DNA of 64,000 nt from Epiperipatus broadwayi (Eukaryota > Onychophora > Udeonychophora > Euonychophora > Peripatidae): positions 64,001 to 128,000 of the forward strand of contig JAQFVV010006739.1 in the NCBI GenBank assembly GCA_028023455.1, given 5' to 3'. The translations under genes and the position numbers were made by a program. The notes under the pieces are model-generated. The model searched no databases. It worked only from the letters and a program-made list of their open reading frames with translations, and was not told the origin of the DNA. How positions within the stretch are numbered: the first letter of the stretch is position 1; each line of letters starts with the position of its first letter. Below, piece after piece: positions 61,750 to 64,000 of this stretch.

Positions 61750-64000
61750 TAATTACATAAGGTAATTTTCACATCCTTACTACTTAACTCCTCTCCACCA
61801 ATATATAAAAAAGATTCTTTTTAAATAAAAATATCGTGGTATAATGCTTAGCACATCCATATGATCCTGAATTGAAATCTGGATTCATACAACCTAGAAA
61901 TTTTTTTAGATAAACAGCTTTACAACTTTTTTCATAGTTTGCTTATAGCTAATTCATATATCTATTCAATTATTGGTTAGTAAATAGGTATCTAATTGTT
62001 TTTAGATAAAGAATAAATAAGAATAATAAAACCATCATTACCTACCAATTGGTGAGTATAATAATACTTTCTCCTTATTGTTCCTTTAGAGGTGTTAGAA
62101 TCTTTTGCATTGAAGTCGGTTACATCAAGGACTGCTTTATCATTATTTTTTTCAAATCCATAATTTTAAAAAATAACATTTTTAATTTTCAAATATTTCT
62201 AGATATAAATTAAATCATCATTACTATTACATATTTCTTTAAAAATTACAAATTAGGACATAATGTTGTGATATAAGAAAAACAATATAAAAATATCTTT
62301 TAGCTTAAGTAAATTCTGCCTCTAGAAGAAAAGAAAATGATTGTTTTAAAAAAGACATCATACGGTTCTATTAAACTTTTTTAATTTTATTGTAATTAAG
62401 TTATCTAAAATATTGATTTTTTTTTCTTTTTTAATTTAAATTCTATTCAATTAATATCCCCCCCCCCCACACCATTTTTAATCAATTGGTGGAAGATAAA
62501 AACATTGCTGAAAAAGATTAATAAAGAATTAAAAATATATTTCAATATTTAATTATCAATATTCAAAATTATATATGTATAGATATATAATGTAATGGAT
62601 TTAATGTTTATTATATGAACTCTTTGCTTTAAAAGAATTCAATAATGTATTTATTTTGTAAGATTTAAAAAAGATTCGAAGCAAGACCTAATGATCACAC
62701 ATCTTATTGCTGGCACTTAATGAAAATAGGATTTTTTTTTTTAATTAGAAAATAATTTCTATTTTAGATGACGCATGTTAAACATCTGTTGATTATACTG
62801 TTTTACCCCTTATAACTTGATAGATCTTCCATCGCATAGAAAGAGTTAATTTTCTAACTTTACACTCTATATTCCAATAATTTTATATATATACACCTGT
62901 CAAAAATACTTTTGATGGACATCAGAAATAACAAATTAATGATGTTAATTACTTTTCCTTTTCCAACATACTTTGATAACTATATCCTTATGTAGTATTA
63001 AAAGTATTATGTCAATCAATATTTATCTTTCATGAAAAAAAAATGACTGTGCTATTTTTCAATTATTAAAATGGTTTAGGCATGGAAAATTTTTTAGTAA
63101 AAACAGTGACGTCATTTATTATTTTGAATGCAAGTATAAGGAGATAGAGATTTATCATTTATTTCATGTTCTGATGCTTGTTGGTTTATTCTTTAATTTG
63201 ATGTGTAAATTCCTTTTCATTAAACTTTTTATGAGCAACTGTCTTTAAGTAGCATCCATAGAAGTATCACAGCACTTTTAGAAACTGAAGATAATGTCTA
63301 TAGAGATCATGTCAATGGTAGGAAGTTGCTGGTCAAACAAAAGTCTTAAAATATTATATTAGGTTTCAAGTAGAATCTAACTTTAGCTCACTTAGTATTT
63401 TAAAGACTCATAAAACATATCTATATACATCAATTTACAGTAAGATTTTTTTAATATAAAAATGATTGCTGAAACAATAAAAATATCAAAATAATTTAGA
63501 GAATCATCTTCAAAGTTAATCTGAAATATCTTTTTTTTTTCAAATCCTTATGATAAAACAGGGTTCTGAATGTGTTAAAAATTAGTAATGATTATAAACT
63601 AAAAGATTCATGCTGTAATCGTATGTAACAGAACATAAAATCAGCCAACTATATTAAACAGAGCATGCTCAATCTGTCTTAGTATTATTACTTACTGATT
63701 TATATTATTGTTACATGTAGTGGTGTGCTATTTGTTTTGTAAAATAATATTTAAGCAGTAACTTTTTAAAAATGTTTATAAAATATATTTGTGCATTACA
63801 GTTAAAACCTACTAATAGGAATGCACTCAATTTATCATGGAATCACTTTTACTTTCTTTAGTATTTTCTCTGCAACAGGTCATCGATCACTTATATATTA
63901 TATTGTGATGTTATTTTTTTCTCTTATTATCAAAGAACTGGCACTCAATCAATCAACTTAAAATTAATCTGATCCTTTACTCTCAAGGCAATAATAGTTA
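61750..64000. other. AT-rich spacer to the window end
   Basis: No gene recognised. A weak tRNA-like head lies at about 61838-61905. A run of 11 C is at 62458-62468, the third long C run. Confidence 0.55.

Noticed and set aside
1-64000. A CRISPR array, prokaryotic operon or phage-like system
   Set aside because: No regularly spaced direct repeats, no long overlapping frames, no ribosome-binding-site pattern. All protein signals are eukaryotic transposable elements.

Overview
The window looks like a gene-free, strongly AT-rich stretch (very roughly three quarters A+T by eye) of a eukaryotic, most likely invertebrate animal, genome. Long A/T runs, AT microsatellites, several non-LTR retrotransposon clades (RTE and jockey/CR1-like pieces), Penelope-like and hAT pieces, tRNA-headed SINEs and fold-back elements all point that way. 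I could not place it in a phylum. I found no intact host exon, rRNA gene, functional tRNA gene or CRISPR array. The few recognisable protein segments are decayed transposable elements.

Layout. 1-4.5 kb: AT-rich spacer with a hairpin and a first hammerhead-bearing repeat (about 3486-3785). 4.6-5.65 kb: 3' end of a LINE (LINE A). 7.6-8 kb: a tRNA-like head followed by a second hammerhead repeat with target-site duplications (TSDs). 10.3-11.8 kb: an inverted-arm retroelement inside an exact 18-bp TSD, with a Tigger/pogo-type deletion derivative between its arms. 12.4 kb: a MITE. 13.7 kb: a SINE. 15.0-15.7 kb: an inverted-repeat element with 279-bp arms, a hammerhead in each arm and a 13-bp TSD. 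17.6-19.3 kb: jockey/CR1-like LINE relic (LINE B) split by a SINE. 22.7 kb: a MITE. 25.8 kb: a further hammerhead-like motif. 29.7-32.0 kb: RTE relic split by a 916-bp fold-back with a 13-bp TSD. 34-36 kb: possible Harbinger scrap and a clear hAT (ZBED5-like) transposase relic. 37.5-38.2 kb: LINE C 3' end. 40.0-40.7 kb: second inverted-arm retroelement. 43.8-44.6 kb: Penelope-like reverse transcriptase relic. 49.4-52.6 kb: the best-preserved RTE element, with a SINE in its RT domain. 57.4-58.1 kb: LINE D 3' end. 61.1-61.7 kb: a third RTE relic. The intervals between are AT-rich spacer.

The most notable signal is a dispersed repeat family whose copies fold into a type I hammerhead self-cleaving RNA: CTGATGA core, stem II hairpin, GAAAC, a palindromic stem III (ACTAGT) and GTC at the cleavage site, with a two-part stem I formed by the flanks. 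Four copies are present. One shows a compensatory change in stem II. The best copy has two inverted arms, a one-sided terminal extension and a variable-length TSD, as in Penelope-like elements (PLEs), whose LTR-like repeats are known to carry hammerheads. A PLE reverse transcriptase relic lies elsewhere in the window. Two other fold-back families here share this layout (inverted arms, one arm truncated, 13-18 bp TSD) and carry related but degenerate motifs.
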